From: Symbiodinium natans
Lineage: Eukaryota; Sar; Dinophyceae; Suessiales; Symbiodiniaceae
Direction: 5' to 3'
Length of the DNA stretch: 64,000 nt
Assembly (NCBI GenBank): GCA_905221605.1
Contig: CAJNDS010002717.1
Location: forward strand, 124,001 to 188,000
Shown: positions 1 through 11,867 of the stretch, one piece after another
Layout of the letters: each line of letters starts with the position of its first letter
Numbering within the stretch: the first letter of the stretch is position 1
Made by a program: the position numbers and the translations under genes
The notes under the pieces: generated by a model
Seen by the model: only the letters and a program-made list of their open reading frames with translations
The model's database searches: none
Told to the model about the DNA's origin: nothing

Positions 1-3000
1 AGGCCATGCTAGGCCAGGACAGTCAGTTCATGGTTCATGCAGGACCCTGCAAGGCTCGGGCAGACCCATGTTGGGGTTCGCCGGTGTGGGCCTTGCACGA
101 ACATACCCCTCCCCACAACCCCTTCTCCTTATTCCAAGAGGTCCCGGCTCCGAGTAGGAGTACACATCCATCCATCGGCAAGCGGTCTCACGGCGATGTT
201 TCAAAAGACAGGAGCAGCGAAAGATCCTTCTGGCTGCCACGGTGTTGCAAAATGTACAAACTCAAAATTCCAGGTGTAAGATCGGCACTGCGAACGTGCT
301 CGCTAGCAGAAACGGCTGATCCCACTCCTTTCTTGCTGCTCGGTGATCAGAATGCCAGCGGTCCGAATCCCACGAATGCTGCAGCTATGCTCCGAGGTTC
401 GGTCCAGACACCGCTCCATTCGGCCCTCTGAAACAACTTCGTCCTTGACCTCCCCACATCATTCGCCACACGCGAGGCTGGAAAGGCTTAAGGCCATGGA
501 GACTCATGTCGAGGTTGATTGCTTCAATGCCTCCAAGATGAAGTGGGCAAGCTGCATGCGATCCACCTCTCCGGTCCCGTGTCACAAGCAAGCGCATGTT
601 GCATGCAAGTGGAAGGCAAAGCTTGCAATGATGCTCGCAAGCGTATGGCAGTGTTCGCAGACAAAGCATGCATCAAACAGCAGCACTCCTGTGCATTAGT
701 CCTTCGTGATGCGTCGAAAGGCTGTATCGAAAAGATACTAGCTCTTTGGCGCCGCTCAAATTACACTAGGAAGCGCATGCCCATTCATGCCTCGACTGCG
801 CACAATGCGGTTGCCCACACTAAAGAATGCACAGGAGGCCTGCTCTGATTTATTCGAGCCCTGTGATGAATGTCAATGTACCTGAATCAAAGGATACCCG
901 ACATTAGAATCACGGCCACAGGCATCCCAACAAAGGAAACTCCAGAAGAAAACAACCTCCAACTCCCAAAGGCCCGATACCTTGAACTATTCTGCTCTTG
1001 GTCGGGTGCGACAACCCTTCAAAATCCTGCAAGGGGCAGCTTCGCCTGTAAGGGATGGTCCATGGGCATCATCGAGCGGAGGTGCTCTTCGCGGCTGGTG
1101 CCTGCACTGCACGGCTTCCAGACATGTCCAGACTAGGGTGCTCGAGTTTTGGGCTAAGTAAGGGGCTTTGAGGCAGTTCGATGCTTGAGGAGTTTTTGGT
1201 CGTTGGGCTTTGTTAGCCGATCTTTCGGAGGCCGACGTTGTGAGGTGCACGCAACGCCCCGACTTTTCCGGCGGGCGGCTACGGCGCCAACCCGATCACG
1301 CACAGCTCTCGGTCTCGACCGACAGTTTCGAGACCCGCTTAAGCCGACACAAGTTCTACAGGGGGTGCGTTTGGATTGGGGCGCTGGACGAAGTCCCTTT
1401 TCGGAATATTTTCAAGGGCTCGTCCTGCGGTGACGTTTTCTTTGGGGTGAGTAATGGGCTCTCGCGGTCTTCCGGGGTGATTGAGCACACTGTGCCGGGC
1501 CCCTAGTGTACTTCACGCTCTTCCCAAACGCTCATCTTCACTAATCCTTTTCCTCAGTTATCCTGCCCCCTGCCTTCAGCTTGTCGGGCAAGGTCCTTGC
1601 AGCGCACTCCAGGAGTCTCATGATCGCCTGGGCCTACCGGGACATCTCTCCTCGACGACAATCTTCATCCAGTCATACTCCGGGGTTTCTGCGCCATCTG
1701 CACCTCACACGCACGTCACGCACAATGGATGATTGGGCAACATGTGAACCGAGCAGTGACATGCAAATCAGGCTGGCAAGCTTCCGGCCCTTGCCGTGAG
1801 CGTGACTCTGCAGCATCTGTTGAGATAAGATGTGATCCTGGCCCCGCTGAGAAACAGTTTGCTGCTGGCAGGGATAACTAAGATTGTGGTAGTGGAAGTG
1901 GGTAAAACTCTCCAAGGTCACAAATGGCCGCGAGGTGCCTCGTTGTCAAAGAAGATCTGGTCACGAAGAGGCAGATCGCTATTGGCGTAAAGCAACAATT
2001 GGAGCCTCCAGAGGCATCAATAAGGCATCCGCAGGCCAAATCTGAAAGCATCGACTTGCGCGTCGCACTGATGATCGTGTGCTCCCCCCGGTGCACAGGC
2101 TGCGCGGGCGCGTGCGCCTCGCAAAGAACTCCGCAGCGCAGCTGCGCCTGGGCCCGATCTCTCGGCCACCAAAGCGCAACACTGCAGCAGCCGGTGATGG
2201 TCGAGAGTGCCCTTGACCCCGTACCGAACTTAGGACACGTACACTGCGGACTCACTCCCCTCCCCACTGCCCCCTCTGCAAGCCTTCCAGGCTCACTTCG
2301 TTCGCAGTGTAAGACGAAGCTCCCGCCGGGCAGCTTTCGCGACCGATGTTTCGAAAGAAGCTCTGGCAATGACGAGGCGTAGCAACGGGAAGAGGAGCAG
2401 GACTTTCCAGCCCTGAAATCTCCAACCCCCGGCCCTCTTCCCACGTCCTGGTTTGCACCACATAAGACATGAGGCAAACCATGATACCATGACGAAAACA
2501 TTCATGAGCCCACCCACCCCACCTGGACCTCCCTCCCCGTATACCGTCTACCCTTGCCTGCACCTCTTCTCTCGCCCTTCTTTGCCCGCTAACACTGTCT
2601 TCGAATGTTTATACCGCCAGGCCTTTACAAAAAGCCAATGGAGGAACTGTCGGCCAGCCCCACATATCGCCGAGGGGCCTCTTACAGGGTATTAGGCCCA
2701 TGAGGCCCAACACCTTTGTGTTTCACATTTGTTTCACACTTGTGAGTCCGGGGGTGCCTTTTGCCGGGGCTCCCGTGAGAGATGAGGAGCAGGCCCTGAG
2801 ATGCAGAGCACCCTCTCGCGCAATGGTTGCGGCATCTTTGCCTCAACGCACCGCGAACTGTGGCTTGGGTCGCTGTCTGATCTGCTGCCTTTCACAGAGC
2901 GCTTGGAATGTAGCAGACTGGGCGGCGGAGTGCAGCTCGAGCAGCACTAAACGCCAAGCCTCCCAGAGGAGGGGATGTGTGAGGATGTGTGCTGACGGGA

Positions 3001-4141
3001 GACTCGTAGCATCTCGTGGCCTCGTCATCGAAACCCATGGCCCTCTGCAAGGAAGGCAGCGCCGTTCGAGCTGGCCAGGGGCTCAACATGGTTTCATGCT
3101 GCGAGACTTGCAGAGCTCAGGCCAGAGTCTTTGGGGTGGCTTTTTGACTTCGAGCAGCTGTGACTCTTCCCATTCCGGCCTGGCAACCCTGCGATGGGAT
3201 CGGCCAGCAGGTCCTCGCTTGTCAGAGCGGCAGCCGTGACCCACGACGCAAGCTACCCTGGCAGTCCATGCGTTGCTGTAGCTTTGCCAGCACCTTGCCA
3301 CTGGTCGGCAAACAGCTGGGGGGGTGGTCATGCGCGTGCTGTTAAAGATCTTTGAATGAAGCCCACCTGAAGAAGAGGCCATTGGGAGCGCCAGGCCTGG
3401 TGCAGGCAGCATGATCAATGCTTTTGGCATGTTTGGGGAAGGCTCCTCCATGCCCATGACGACATCGCCAATCTGCTTGGCGGCGGCCAGAACCTCTCTT
3501 GCGGCTGCCCCCCCTGTTCCACAGTCTCCTTAATCCGCCCAGGTGTCGGGCTGTAGGTGTCTGAAAGCATAAAGCAGGTACCCCACCTCTAGTCCCCTCC
3601 CCAACACATCTTGACCAGGGTCCCCCCGCCTAGCCGTCAGGTGTGCAGGAGCCGACCGTGCATCCTGTCATTGCTGCCGTTTTTATACGGCAGGTGCTCG
3701 CGTCTCCTTTCCCAGCGAGACTGGTTTTCATTGCTTCACGCCCCGCGTGAAAATTGGCAGGGCGCTCTGCCATTGCCGAGTTGGGGCATCTACATCCTGA
3801 TTGTGCATCAGGACCAGGAGCCTGGTCTGCACATTGGCCTCAATGTCCTCTCGACAGCAACCTTGGGCTGCGCAGGCCCCGGCCGAGGCGGGTCGCGTAG
3901 CGTTAACAGTATCCTTATCTCCTCCCGTTCCCGGAAACCAGAGCATTAACATCGCATTCCATGCATATTCAGGCGCTCCGCCTGGGCCTGTGCTTCTGCG
4001 ACGAGTTCCGGAATGAAGCTCTCGCGGGTCTCGCCTGAGAGCTCAGAAGCAAAAGGTCAAAGGTCAAACAAGAAGAGAGTGGACAACGGTGGGGAGGGTG
4101 AAAAGAAAAGGTGGCGGTTGACAGCGAGCAACTTCGACCAC
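1..4141. other. No supported gene
   Basis: Open frames of 60-207 codons occur on both strands (for example minus 1878-2501), but none shows a recognisable domain or a composition clearly different from its overlapping frames. I could not build exons with matching phase. The DNA is of mixed composition without obvious tandem repeats. It may hold introns or untranslated parts of the minus-strand gene array, but nothing visible decides this. Confidence 0.4.
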
Positions 4142-5302
4142 TCAAGACAAAGCCGGGCCACCGAAACGCCTGTATGCTGTGGTCAGCAAGCCTGCCGCTC
4201 TTGCCAGCGGACATGGCAAAGGGCTCTCTCCAGCTCTCACGAGCGGGGAGCACCAGAGCAGGAAGGTGTTGGGAGTGTCGGATGCCAGTAGCGGCAGTTC
4301 AGCCAGGAGCTTCGGAGCACCATCTGTCATTGCACCGACGCACTGTGGCAACTCAGCACAGGCGGCCAGCACCTGAGCAGTTGCCGATGCATCCGAAGTT
4401 TCCCCACTTGGATGGCGAGTCCAGTAGCAACTTTGGCCAGGAACATCGACCGAACTTGAATGATATGTGGAGAGGCCGGCCAAGGCCTCTTCCACAGGCT
4501 TGGCTTGCACGCTCTCGTTACCCCTCCAGACATCTGGGTCCAGATGTCGCCAAAGCCCTCCAATCAGTTCTCGGGCCTGTCTGGTGGCGCCCACCTCTCC
4601 GTCGTCGCAGTGGGATCGTAAAGAAATCGCCCTCTGCTGGGCTGATCTGCCATGCGACGTCAAGTCCGCTCCTGGACGGTCCAAGAAAGGCGAGGCCCAT
4701 CTGGACAGCATTGCCAGGAGTTTGAAGATCGGCCAACCGCTCTGCAGAATGTTGATCCATGGTGCTGCAAGAGTCGAGGCAACAAGCCGGGTCGCCAAGT
4801 CAGGCACCTCCAGTGGCCGACCTGTCTGCTTTGTGGCAACGAGGAGTATTCTCACTGCAAGGAGGCCCGAGTGGCAGCTTGTCCACTCGAGCCGCTCCCT
4901 CCACGGGAGCTCCATCTCTGGGTCAAACACTTCCCCTGGGAGCTCCAGCTCGTTTACCAGGCTGCTCACTGAATCAAGGAAGGGCACATCGCCCTGCACG
5001 TTAACAAAGTTTAAGCGCCCCGAATACCGAGGGATCAGCTTTTGCATCGCATCCCGGATGCTGCCCCAAACTTTCACGTCCCGCTCGCCGCAGGGAAAGT
5101 CTTCCGGGGAAAGGGGATCGGCACTCGGGCTGCTCGGATCCCGGGGCACCCCGCTCGCATGCCCAAGAAGCGCCAGCCAAAGCAAGCCCGAGAGCACCGA
5201 GGTCCAGAGCCGCAAATTGGCCGACAACATCGCTGACGTCGCTTGGGTCGGGAGGGGGAAGCCGGACATCCGAAGCCATGATCGAGACATGGGGACGAGC
5301 AA
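4142..5302 (-). CDS. Hypothetical secreted or lumenal protein, intronless
   Basis: This is a continuous 386-codon frame, the longest non-repetitive one in the window. Composition is balanced in Asp, Glu, Arg and Leu, unlike the Ser/Pro/Arg-rich overlapping plus-strand frame at 4467-5336, so I take the minus frame as real. The first Met is at 5302. A second Met, 23 codons in (about 5233), begins a good signal peptide: MLSANLRLW, then a hydrophobic stretch ending near LLGHASG, so it may be the true start. The mature part has several Cys (motifs DFPCGERDV, ELPQCVG, SCYWTRHP) and no further clear membrane span. I do not recognise the family. Lack of introns is odd beside the intron-dense neighbours and could mean a retroposed copy or one very large exon of a longer gene. 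Confidence 0.55.
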   Translation of the reverse strand: MLVPMSRSWLRMSGFPLPTQATSAMLSANLRLWTSVLSGLLWLALLGHASGVPRDPSSPSADPLSPEDFPCGERDVKVWGSIRDAMQKLIPRYSGRLNFVNVQGDVPFLDSVSSLVNELELPGEVFDPEMELPWRERLEWTSCHSGLLAVRILLVATKQTGRPLEVPDLATRLVASTLAAPWINILQSGWPIFKLLAMLSRWASPFLDRPGADLTSHGRSAQQRAISLRSHCDDGEVGATRQARELIGGLWRHLDPDVWRGNESVQAKPVEEALAGLSTYHSSSVDVPGQSCYWTRHPSGETSDASATAQVLAACAELPQCVGAMTDGAPKLLAELPLLASDTPNTFLLWCSPLVRAGESPLPCPLARAAGLLTTAYRRFGGPALS

Positions 5303-5618
5303 GTGCCCGCACCATGTCGCAGATGTCGCAAGCTAATAGCCGCAAAGGATCAGTACAACTCACTCCCAGCTTGAGCGTCTCGACCTACTCGACATTGGTA
5401 AAGGTGCAACACAGGCATGGTACACATGTCTGCTGAGAAGCCATCCAAGGCTGGAGCACACGTGAAAGCCCCGATCCCACAGAGCACAGCTGCACAGCTT
5501 GCAAGTCGGCTTCGCCTTACAACTCCGGCCTCAAACGACTCCTTGCGGACCATCACCAAGCAACCCTCAGAGACGTGGCTTGCTTTGAGGGAACAGCGTA
5601 GGTGATACCTGGAGTGAG

Positions 5619-6120
5619 TCAAGCAGAATCAGGACCCACAACTTCTGCATGCACCCTCATGCGCCTGTCGCCAAATAACGGCTGAAAGAACTTCAGGTAA
5701 GTGAAATATGTGCATTCCTGGTGCGTCTTCTGCACTTGGCAACATTTCCCGGAGCTGCGTGCAAATTTACATGTCTGTGATCCGAAGTCACGCTCCTGCA
5801 GGAAGACGATATCTCCGTCCAACCGCTGAATTTCTCTGCCTAGACATCACTGAGCTGCTGTGCTTCTCTAGAGGGCAAGGCTTCCCGGCCTAGCAGAGGC
5901 TGTCGATACGCATAGTCCAAGATTTGAGATGGGCAATAAGGGTACCTCCCCGGTCATTTTCACTGATGCATGTCGCTTGGCAAAACTTGTGCCGCATCTC
6001 AACACGACCCCAGGATGCATGATTTGTGTTGCCAACTGTGTTCTGGCATAGGGAACCGCGAGGATGTTGAAACTGACCTGACAAGGTCTGACAAAGGATG
6101 CGGCTCTCCAGACGCGACAT
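5619..6120 (-). CDS. Hypothetical protein, 3' end
   Basis: The terminal exon is well supported: it follows a CAG acceptor at 5826-5828, runs 5825-5619 in 69 codons and ends in TGA at 5619-5621. It reads RLDGDIVFLQERDFG at its start and VHAEVVGPDSA at its end, with several Cys (CKFARSSGKCCQ). A likely upstream exon lies at about 5946-6117 in the same direction (VEMRHKFCQATCISENDRG). The junction between them is unresolved: the GT donor at 5944-5945 gives the wrong phase, while GA donors a few codons earlier would fit. The stop lies about 320 bases upstream of the 4142-5302 frame, same strand. Family not recognised. Plus-strand frames at 5970-6432 compete but look weaker. Confidence 0.45.
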
Positions 6121-6547
6121 GTCTTAAGACCTTTGCTGAGCCGTCAGCCACTCGAATGGTGGATGTATTTGCAGATCTCTTGCCAAAGGCCTGAACTCTT
6201 TGTTCAGGCCATCCTCGAGGGACCTGCAGCCAAACCGTTCCAACTTAACAGTTTAACATGTCATGTCGGCGACGGACCCCAGAAGGCCTCCTCCACAATT
6301 CCAACGCGCACAGAACCTTTGGAGCGCCTTAGGCGCAAACTAGTGTTCTCTTCCAAGAAAGTAGCTCTGGAAAGTCTTCGGGCAGTTACACCAACCCTGA
6401 AGCTACAAGAAGCGACAGGCGAATGCATGTAATCTGAGGGCCATCACGATGTGCTTGGAACGCTCGGATGAGGCTCAGCCTCCACATGCAGAGTTCGACC
6501 TTTCGCGGCCTCGGGCGTTGGCCGTCGAACGGATCAGAACTGACAAC

Positions 6548-6603
6548 TGGGTTTAGGGTTTAGGGTTTAGGGTTTAGGGTTTAGGGTTTAGGGTTTAGGG
6601 TTT
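6548..6603 (+). repeat. Interstitial telomere-type repeat, TTTAGGG
   Basis: About eight perfect tandem copies of the seven-base unit TTTAGGG, with ordinary non-repetitive sequence on both sides. It is therefore interstitial and not a chromosome end. TTTAGGG is the telomere unit of plants and dinoflagellates. Confidence 0.95.
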
Positions 6604-7579
6604 AAAGTTTGCTTAACCGCTTGCTGACATTGGGCCTCAGGTACCCAAAAGATGTTGCCGAGGCCAACTTGAACATTCCCAGATGCACCGGCCGCAACCT
6701 GCGGGTTGCCAAAGCATGTCCCAACAGCACATGTGAACAAACAGATGGTTGCGCGTTTTGGGTTTTGGGCTCCAATGGAGCTCTCTGCAACTGGTTTTTA
6801 GAACTTCCGGTAGTCTAAGCATGTTAGACTGCTAGATACCCGTGCAAGGCAAGAATGCTGAATCCATCCCCTGGCGCAGGCCTGGGTGAGCCAACGCAGC
6901 CTCAATCGCAAACTGAAAGTCTCACAAGAGCAAACCCTCCAAAACCAACCACGTGCAACGTTGCCACATAGTCGTCCTAGACTCCTAGACCTGTCTGCTG
7001 CATCAGAGGTCAGCACGTGAACGCTGATGCGTCACAAAACTCACAGCGAAGTATTGCCTCAGTTTCCGGTTCGCTGTCGTTCAACCAACCAGCATGGGAT
7101 CTTGCCGCATGGCCCTTGCTACACGAGACAGGTGTCTACGCCGACTAGCCAATGGACACGACACGAGGGAGCATTGGCGCACACGCATACACACTGACGG
7201 GGGAGTGGCATGCATAACAACCTCTGTCCGAAGATTGTGAGGCCGATCACATTGATCCAACATATGTACTTGTCACCAGCTCTGTATGAACTTGAATATG
7301 AACTCGGCAGTGTAGCGCGACATGACTGGCCTGATACCTCAAAACCCATTGCAACATGGTCACCAGTTGCATACTAGACTCTAGACTGAAGTGCGTCTTC
7401 GTTGGGAAGGACTTTTCAAGAGTCCTGTTCCCCGTAGAGAAATGATACTGTAAATTAGTTGGCGAAAACTCCTTGGCTCAGAATCAGGGTTCGACATCCT
7501 CCGAAAAGGGCAAGCGAACGAAACTTAGCACTATCAACATGTGAAATGTCCTGTGACGGGCGAAGACCCACTAAAACTG

Positions 7580-7785
7580 TGCCAGAGAGGAGGAAAAAGT
7601 GAGAGCGAGAAAACAAGAAGGACATAGGGAAAGAAAGCTACGAGGGAGACAAGAGGGAGTGAGAGAGAGAGAGAGAGAGCGAGAAAAATGAAGAGAATGA
7701 GAGAAACAGAGACAGATAAAACGAATTCAAGAGAGAAAGACAGAAAAGCCGAGGAAAAGAGTGGCAAAGACACAATGCATTCAAA
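7580..7785 (+). repeat. Purine-rich GA tract
   Basis: A run of mostly G and A on the plus strand with a purer (GA)n core near 7661-7680. Similar GA tracts occur at 56935-57002. Confidence 0.8.
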
Positions 7786-7966
7786 GCAATGGCATTGGAA
7801 TATGCTGGAACGTAAGGCTAAATAACCACCACCTCCTGCCAAGTGATCCATGCTGCTTGTTGCGATCTCCCATTGTAACCGTAACCAATACCTGTGAATC
7901 TCGCCGCGATGATCGCGATTTCTCGCATCTCACTTGCAAACTTAAATCGCGGAAGACCTTTTCAGA

Positions 7967-7984
7967 CAGACACACACACACACA

Positions 7985-8036
<52 letters not shown>

Positions 8037-8047
8037 TGCACGCACAT
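7967..8047 (+). repeat. CA / CGCA microsatellite
   Basis: A short (CA)n run passes into about 14 copies of the tetramer CGCA, with one CATG interruption near the end. All frames stay open through it (Arg-Thr-His on plus, Arg-Ala-Cys-Val on minus), which produces spurious ORFs. Confidence 0.95.
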
Positions 8048-8530
8048 CTCCAACGGGCAACGAGGTAAGAGGGCGGCAGACAACGGACAACCCGCCAGGG
8101 CGCGGCCAAACACCTTTCCATAGTCCGAAAGGCATGGCGATCGTAAGAACACGCAGCAAACATAAAGAATGAAAACGTGCCAACTTTCTTGTTTGGCCAC
8201 CACTCAGAGCGGCTGCTGTTAAGCAATAGCAATGCGCTTCGAGGCGAATTCAAGTCAATTGAGTGCCTGCGCTGTGGGCATTCGCTCCTTCATGCACATA
8301 TTATACCCAACAATGGCGTCGCGGGTTCACGTCTTGCTGGCAGCGCGTGTGCACGAATTCAGCTGCTACAGGCCTAATCCAGAAACATCTGAAGCTGCCA
8401 AAAGCGGCTGCAGTTCAGGACTTTGGCTCATCGTGGCGCACACGCACAGGTGTTGAAGGCCACCATGTACCGTGCTTCTTTCGGTTGCTGCCTGTCGATT
8501 GGCCACACTTCTTAGCTTGGCATCTGTTAC

Positions 8531-8714
8531 GTCCCGACATGTAGAGCGCTATTGTGGTAGCAAAGTTCTTGGCTGAGATGACGCGGCCATGAGTCAGGGC
8601 CATCACGTGCTCTGCAAATGCACGGGTGCCCCGATCCCTCTGCAAGGAACGCAATCTGATCCATCAACGCTGGGCAATGTCGGTTTAGACCTATTCGATG
8701 ATTTGATTGAGTTC
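8531..8714 (-). CDS. Possible two-exon gene fragment
   Basis: A candidate exon at 8531-8639 follows a CAG acceptor (8640-8642), ends at a GT donor (8529-8530) and reads RDRGTRAFAEHVMALTHGR, then VISAKNFATTIALYMSG. Upstream, after a CAG at 8715-8717, a short frame ELNQIIE could be a preceding small exon. Family not recognised. The overlapping plus-strand frame at 8589-8855 (LDLFDDLIEFLQREG) is almost as plausible, so the strand is not secure. Confidence 0.3.
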
Positions 8715-8719
8715 CTGCA

Positions 8720-11700
8720 AAGAGAAGGCCGGCCAGGGTCGAAATTGATTTTGGCAGGAGTTTTTGCACGGGTGGCCATCTCCAGCCACAATCTGGGCCT
8801 AACTCTCCAGGCATTGGCAGACATTTGCTCTCTAGGTTGCTATACACTGGGGTAGAGGCTGCATATTTGATGGATGCCTCTCCCTTTGACTCACAAGGCA
8901 TGAGATGCTAAATCTGGCATCCTCTGGCGCAAAGCTCATTGCGAAGGCCCTCTCAAGATCAAGTCAAATGCTTGTGACGGTGGCCTCGGACTTTGAACAG
9001 ACCCACATGTCACATCGCTCCTCCTTCAGATTTGACGTCATTGAGGTCCAGGCCGCTTCCTGCGGCCTCCATGAAACATGTTTTCACTACCACGGGGTCT
9101 CTCATCTCTCGTATGTGACGTTGCTGCACAGCACGCCGAGCTTGTCAATCCCAAAGCGGCAACTCGCCTAAAGATGCCTGATAAATTCAGGTATCGACTA
9201 TTAAGAACAGTCTTGATTTCAATCTTAGGGTAAAAGTGCTTCCCTTCGATTCTTCCTGTCCTCGGAGCACGCGAAGGTGGAGGACCCACTGGAGCGGCAC
9301 CTGGCAGGGATGTCCCTAAGAACTGAGAAAGAAATTGGGGTTCCGAAAATAGGGGTACCTGGTTGGGGTCTTCACTATATCGGGAATCCTACTAGTTGGA
9401 GTCTATATTCGGGGTCCCTGATTTTCGTGAAGCCCCAAATGACTGCACGTGTCTCCAGGCTTCTGCTCCCTAGATGAAAGGGCAACGCAAATGCGAATGA
9501 ACAGGCCCACCCTGTGGTAGGAAACCGCGGGCAGAGAGCCACTCCTTGTCCCTCACAACCTAAGTGCAACTGGGAGCTTGGGTACAGCTTGTAGGAGCTG
9601 AGGGCAGCCAAGGTAGGATCGAACAGACATGGGTGCATGGTGCTCTGGTCCGCACAATTTTGGGATGTAGTCTGGCGCACTCAGCGTAGACTCGGTCCTG
9701 GCCACAGGGTCCCGAGCAAGGCATTGCAAGACACGCATGCTTCAAGAGCTGCATTCAGGATGAGGATACGCGTTAAGAAGAATGTCAAGCTTTGCACACC
9801 TCTACCTGCCGGTCCTTCAGAGCACGAGCTGAGGGCTCGAAGTGATCAAAGTCTGCAATAGGCTCAAGCTTTCAAGCTGAACAAGGCTTCACGATGTGCA
9901 TCTCACGGAGGGCCAACTCAACCCAGAGCGGTGGGTCAGGAAAAAAGGTTTCTGACCGAGTGCAGCTCTTGCCACTTGCTGACTTTGCAGCTCCAGACTT
10001 GGTGCCGTGCCCCATGCAAAAGGCCGCGGGGCAACGGTTTCTCCTGCTGGGTCATGTAAGTGCGCCAGGTACCTGCACGACAGGCATGGCACTGGAAGAA
10101 TCGAACAGGCCAATGGGATGAACACGCATGAAAGGCGTACTAATGACATTGCGAGCATCCCGGCATTAGTGAAAACAGTTTGGATTTTCATATCTTACGT
10201 CTTACGACGGCTTAGAGAGTCTTAGGGGTTTAAAAATTTCAGTTAAGACAGCTTGTAGAAATAGGCATGGACGAACCAGCATCACCTTCACCCGAAGAAG
10301 GGGGACTTTCATGTATCGAACCATTCATGAAGATACGTTAATCATTTCTTTGAATACATGTTCAGCTTTCCTTCTTACTATGTTCATCACAATAGCTACG
10401 TCCTGATAATTACATATAACTAGACATTAACGCATAAAGAGCCTCCATCAACATGACTCTAAAACGTGAGAGGCCTGGCGCTATGGAGCCAGCAAAGCTA
10501 GATCTTAATTCTCTCTATGTTGATGTTCATATCAAATTTCAGACATCCTTGAGAGTTCATACGAAACGATGTACATGGGATCTGTGTTCGCGAATTCACC
10601 TAGCTTTCGTCGTTTGTTTGCTCTGGAAATTTCTTAGAAGATATGTACGAACTGATTAGGGAACATCCAATGGGCCGCTGACGCAGCTGGAAACGACACG
10701 ATTTACGATGGGTCTAGGTGCTACGCTTGGGGCGCAGCGCGGTTGTATGGTCAGGCAAGCTTTGGGGGTAGCTGTGCCCGATAAGAAAGACCCACAACGG
10801 CTTTGATTGAAGATGGGGCGTAAAGTCAGGAGGGCGCAGGAGAGGGAGCCAGGTGCAACCAAGAGGTGTCCACCACGTTTTCTGTTTGGCCAGGGGGGCA
10901 GGGACATGCGCAGGCCTGTAGGCTAAGGCCAAGCTTGTCGTATCGTTTCGAGTGGGAAGCGTAAGCCGCATCAGTGGCTGAGTTGTGAGTCTGCCCGCCG
11001 CTATAGACTGTAGGAAGAATATGCATGTGCAAGCACACACGCAAAGGCACTCGTCAGGTCTCTAATATAGACTCTGCAAAGCTACCCACCAGGCTATCGC
11101 TTGAGCGCTGCAGCGCACGCGTGGTCGAGCGCGTCCGACCTCTGCAACCGGGTAGTCAGTGTAGAATTAGCTGCGACCGAATTCTCTCTTAGCAGCGGGC
11201 GCAGAGATCCGTCGCGTTGGGATCTTGTCCAGGAATTTGTGCAAAAGATCTAAACAAACCTTCCAAGACGTCAACGTCTGGGCGCTGAACATTTTGCACA
11301 AGCTCAAGCACCCTCACCAATATGTGCACGGGTCACGACTATGCAGAACAGCCTCGGAAGCCTGCGGCAGCCGCTCCTGCAGAGGGCAGGACCCTTCTGA
11401 ATCCTTTATTTCTCCTTCTGCTCCTTCGCCGAACTTCTGAAATTGCTAAGATATGCGAAGAAGATAAGACCTGCTACATTGCTGCATCAATTTTTCATCT
11501 GTTCCCAAGTTCCTGGTATGACTATCCCACCGAGCAGAACCTCCTGCGTTTAGAGCGTGAGACATCGACAGCCGCGCTCAGGAAATATCTTTAATAAACA
11601 TGGAACGCCGATCGGATTCCGGCGATCGAAGCCCGATCCTACTAGGGATACTTGTGACTGTGATGAGCGAGACGCCCCTAGTTCACTCCGGCCATCTCCG

Positions 11701-11860
11701 CTTCGCACTAAAGACCCAGCATAGTCGACTCCAAAAGGCCGCGTCAAAGAGGGGTGACTAGAAAGCTTGCGACTTCTAAGCCGCCTTGGACCCCAAAGAG
11801 CTCTCTACACACTGTTAGAAATGATGCAGGTGCACCCAAGCGACTTAGAAAGAAGAGATA
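8720..11860. other. No supported gene
   Basis: Several frames reach 60-125 codons, but none shows a family signature or joins to others with consistent phase. Parts may be the 3' untranslated region or late exons of the kinase gene that ends somewhere below 11868. The last kinase exon recognised does not yet reach the end of the kinase fold, so at least one more exon is expected here. Confidence 0.4.
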
Positions 11861-11867
11861 CACTCAC

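Larger units (their letters stand above)
6604..8414. other. No supported gene; simple repeats
   Basis: No exon with acceptor, phase and plausible composition was found here. The stretch contains a purine-rich GA tract (7580-7785) and a CA/CGCA microsatellite (7967-8047), whose long frames are repeat artefacts. Confidence 0.5.

Noticed and set aside
1878-2501. 207-codon minus frame and 152-codon plus frame
   Set aside because: The two overlap, neither has a recognisable motif, and frame lengths like this occur by chance in GC-rich DNA.
4467-5336. 289-codon plus-strand frame
   Set aside because: It is antisense to the 386-codon minus frame and rich in Ser, Pro and Arg, as expected of a shadow.
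5970-6432. Two plus-strand frames (VDVFADLLPKA; ERLRRKLVFSSKKVALESL)
   Set aside because: They look fairly protein-like, but part of the first overlaps the better supported minus-strand gene, and no other plus-strand exon in the window is convincing. Stranded RNA data would decide.
6548-6603. A chromosome end at the TTTAGGG array
   Set aside because: Ordinary sequence continues on both sides and the array is only about 56 bases long.
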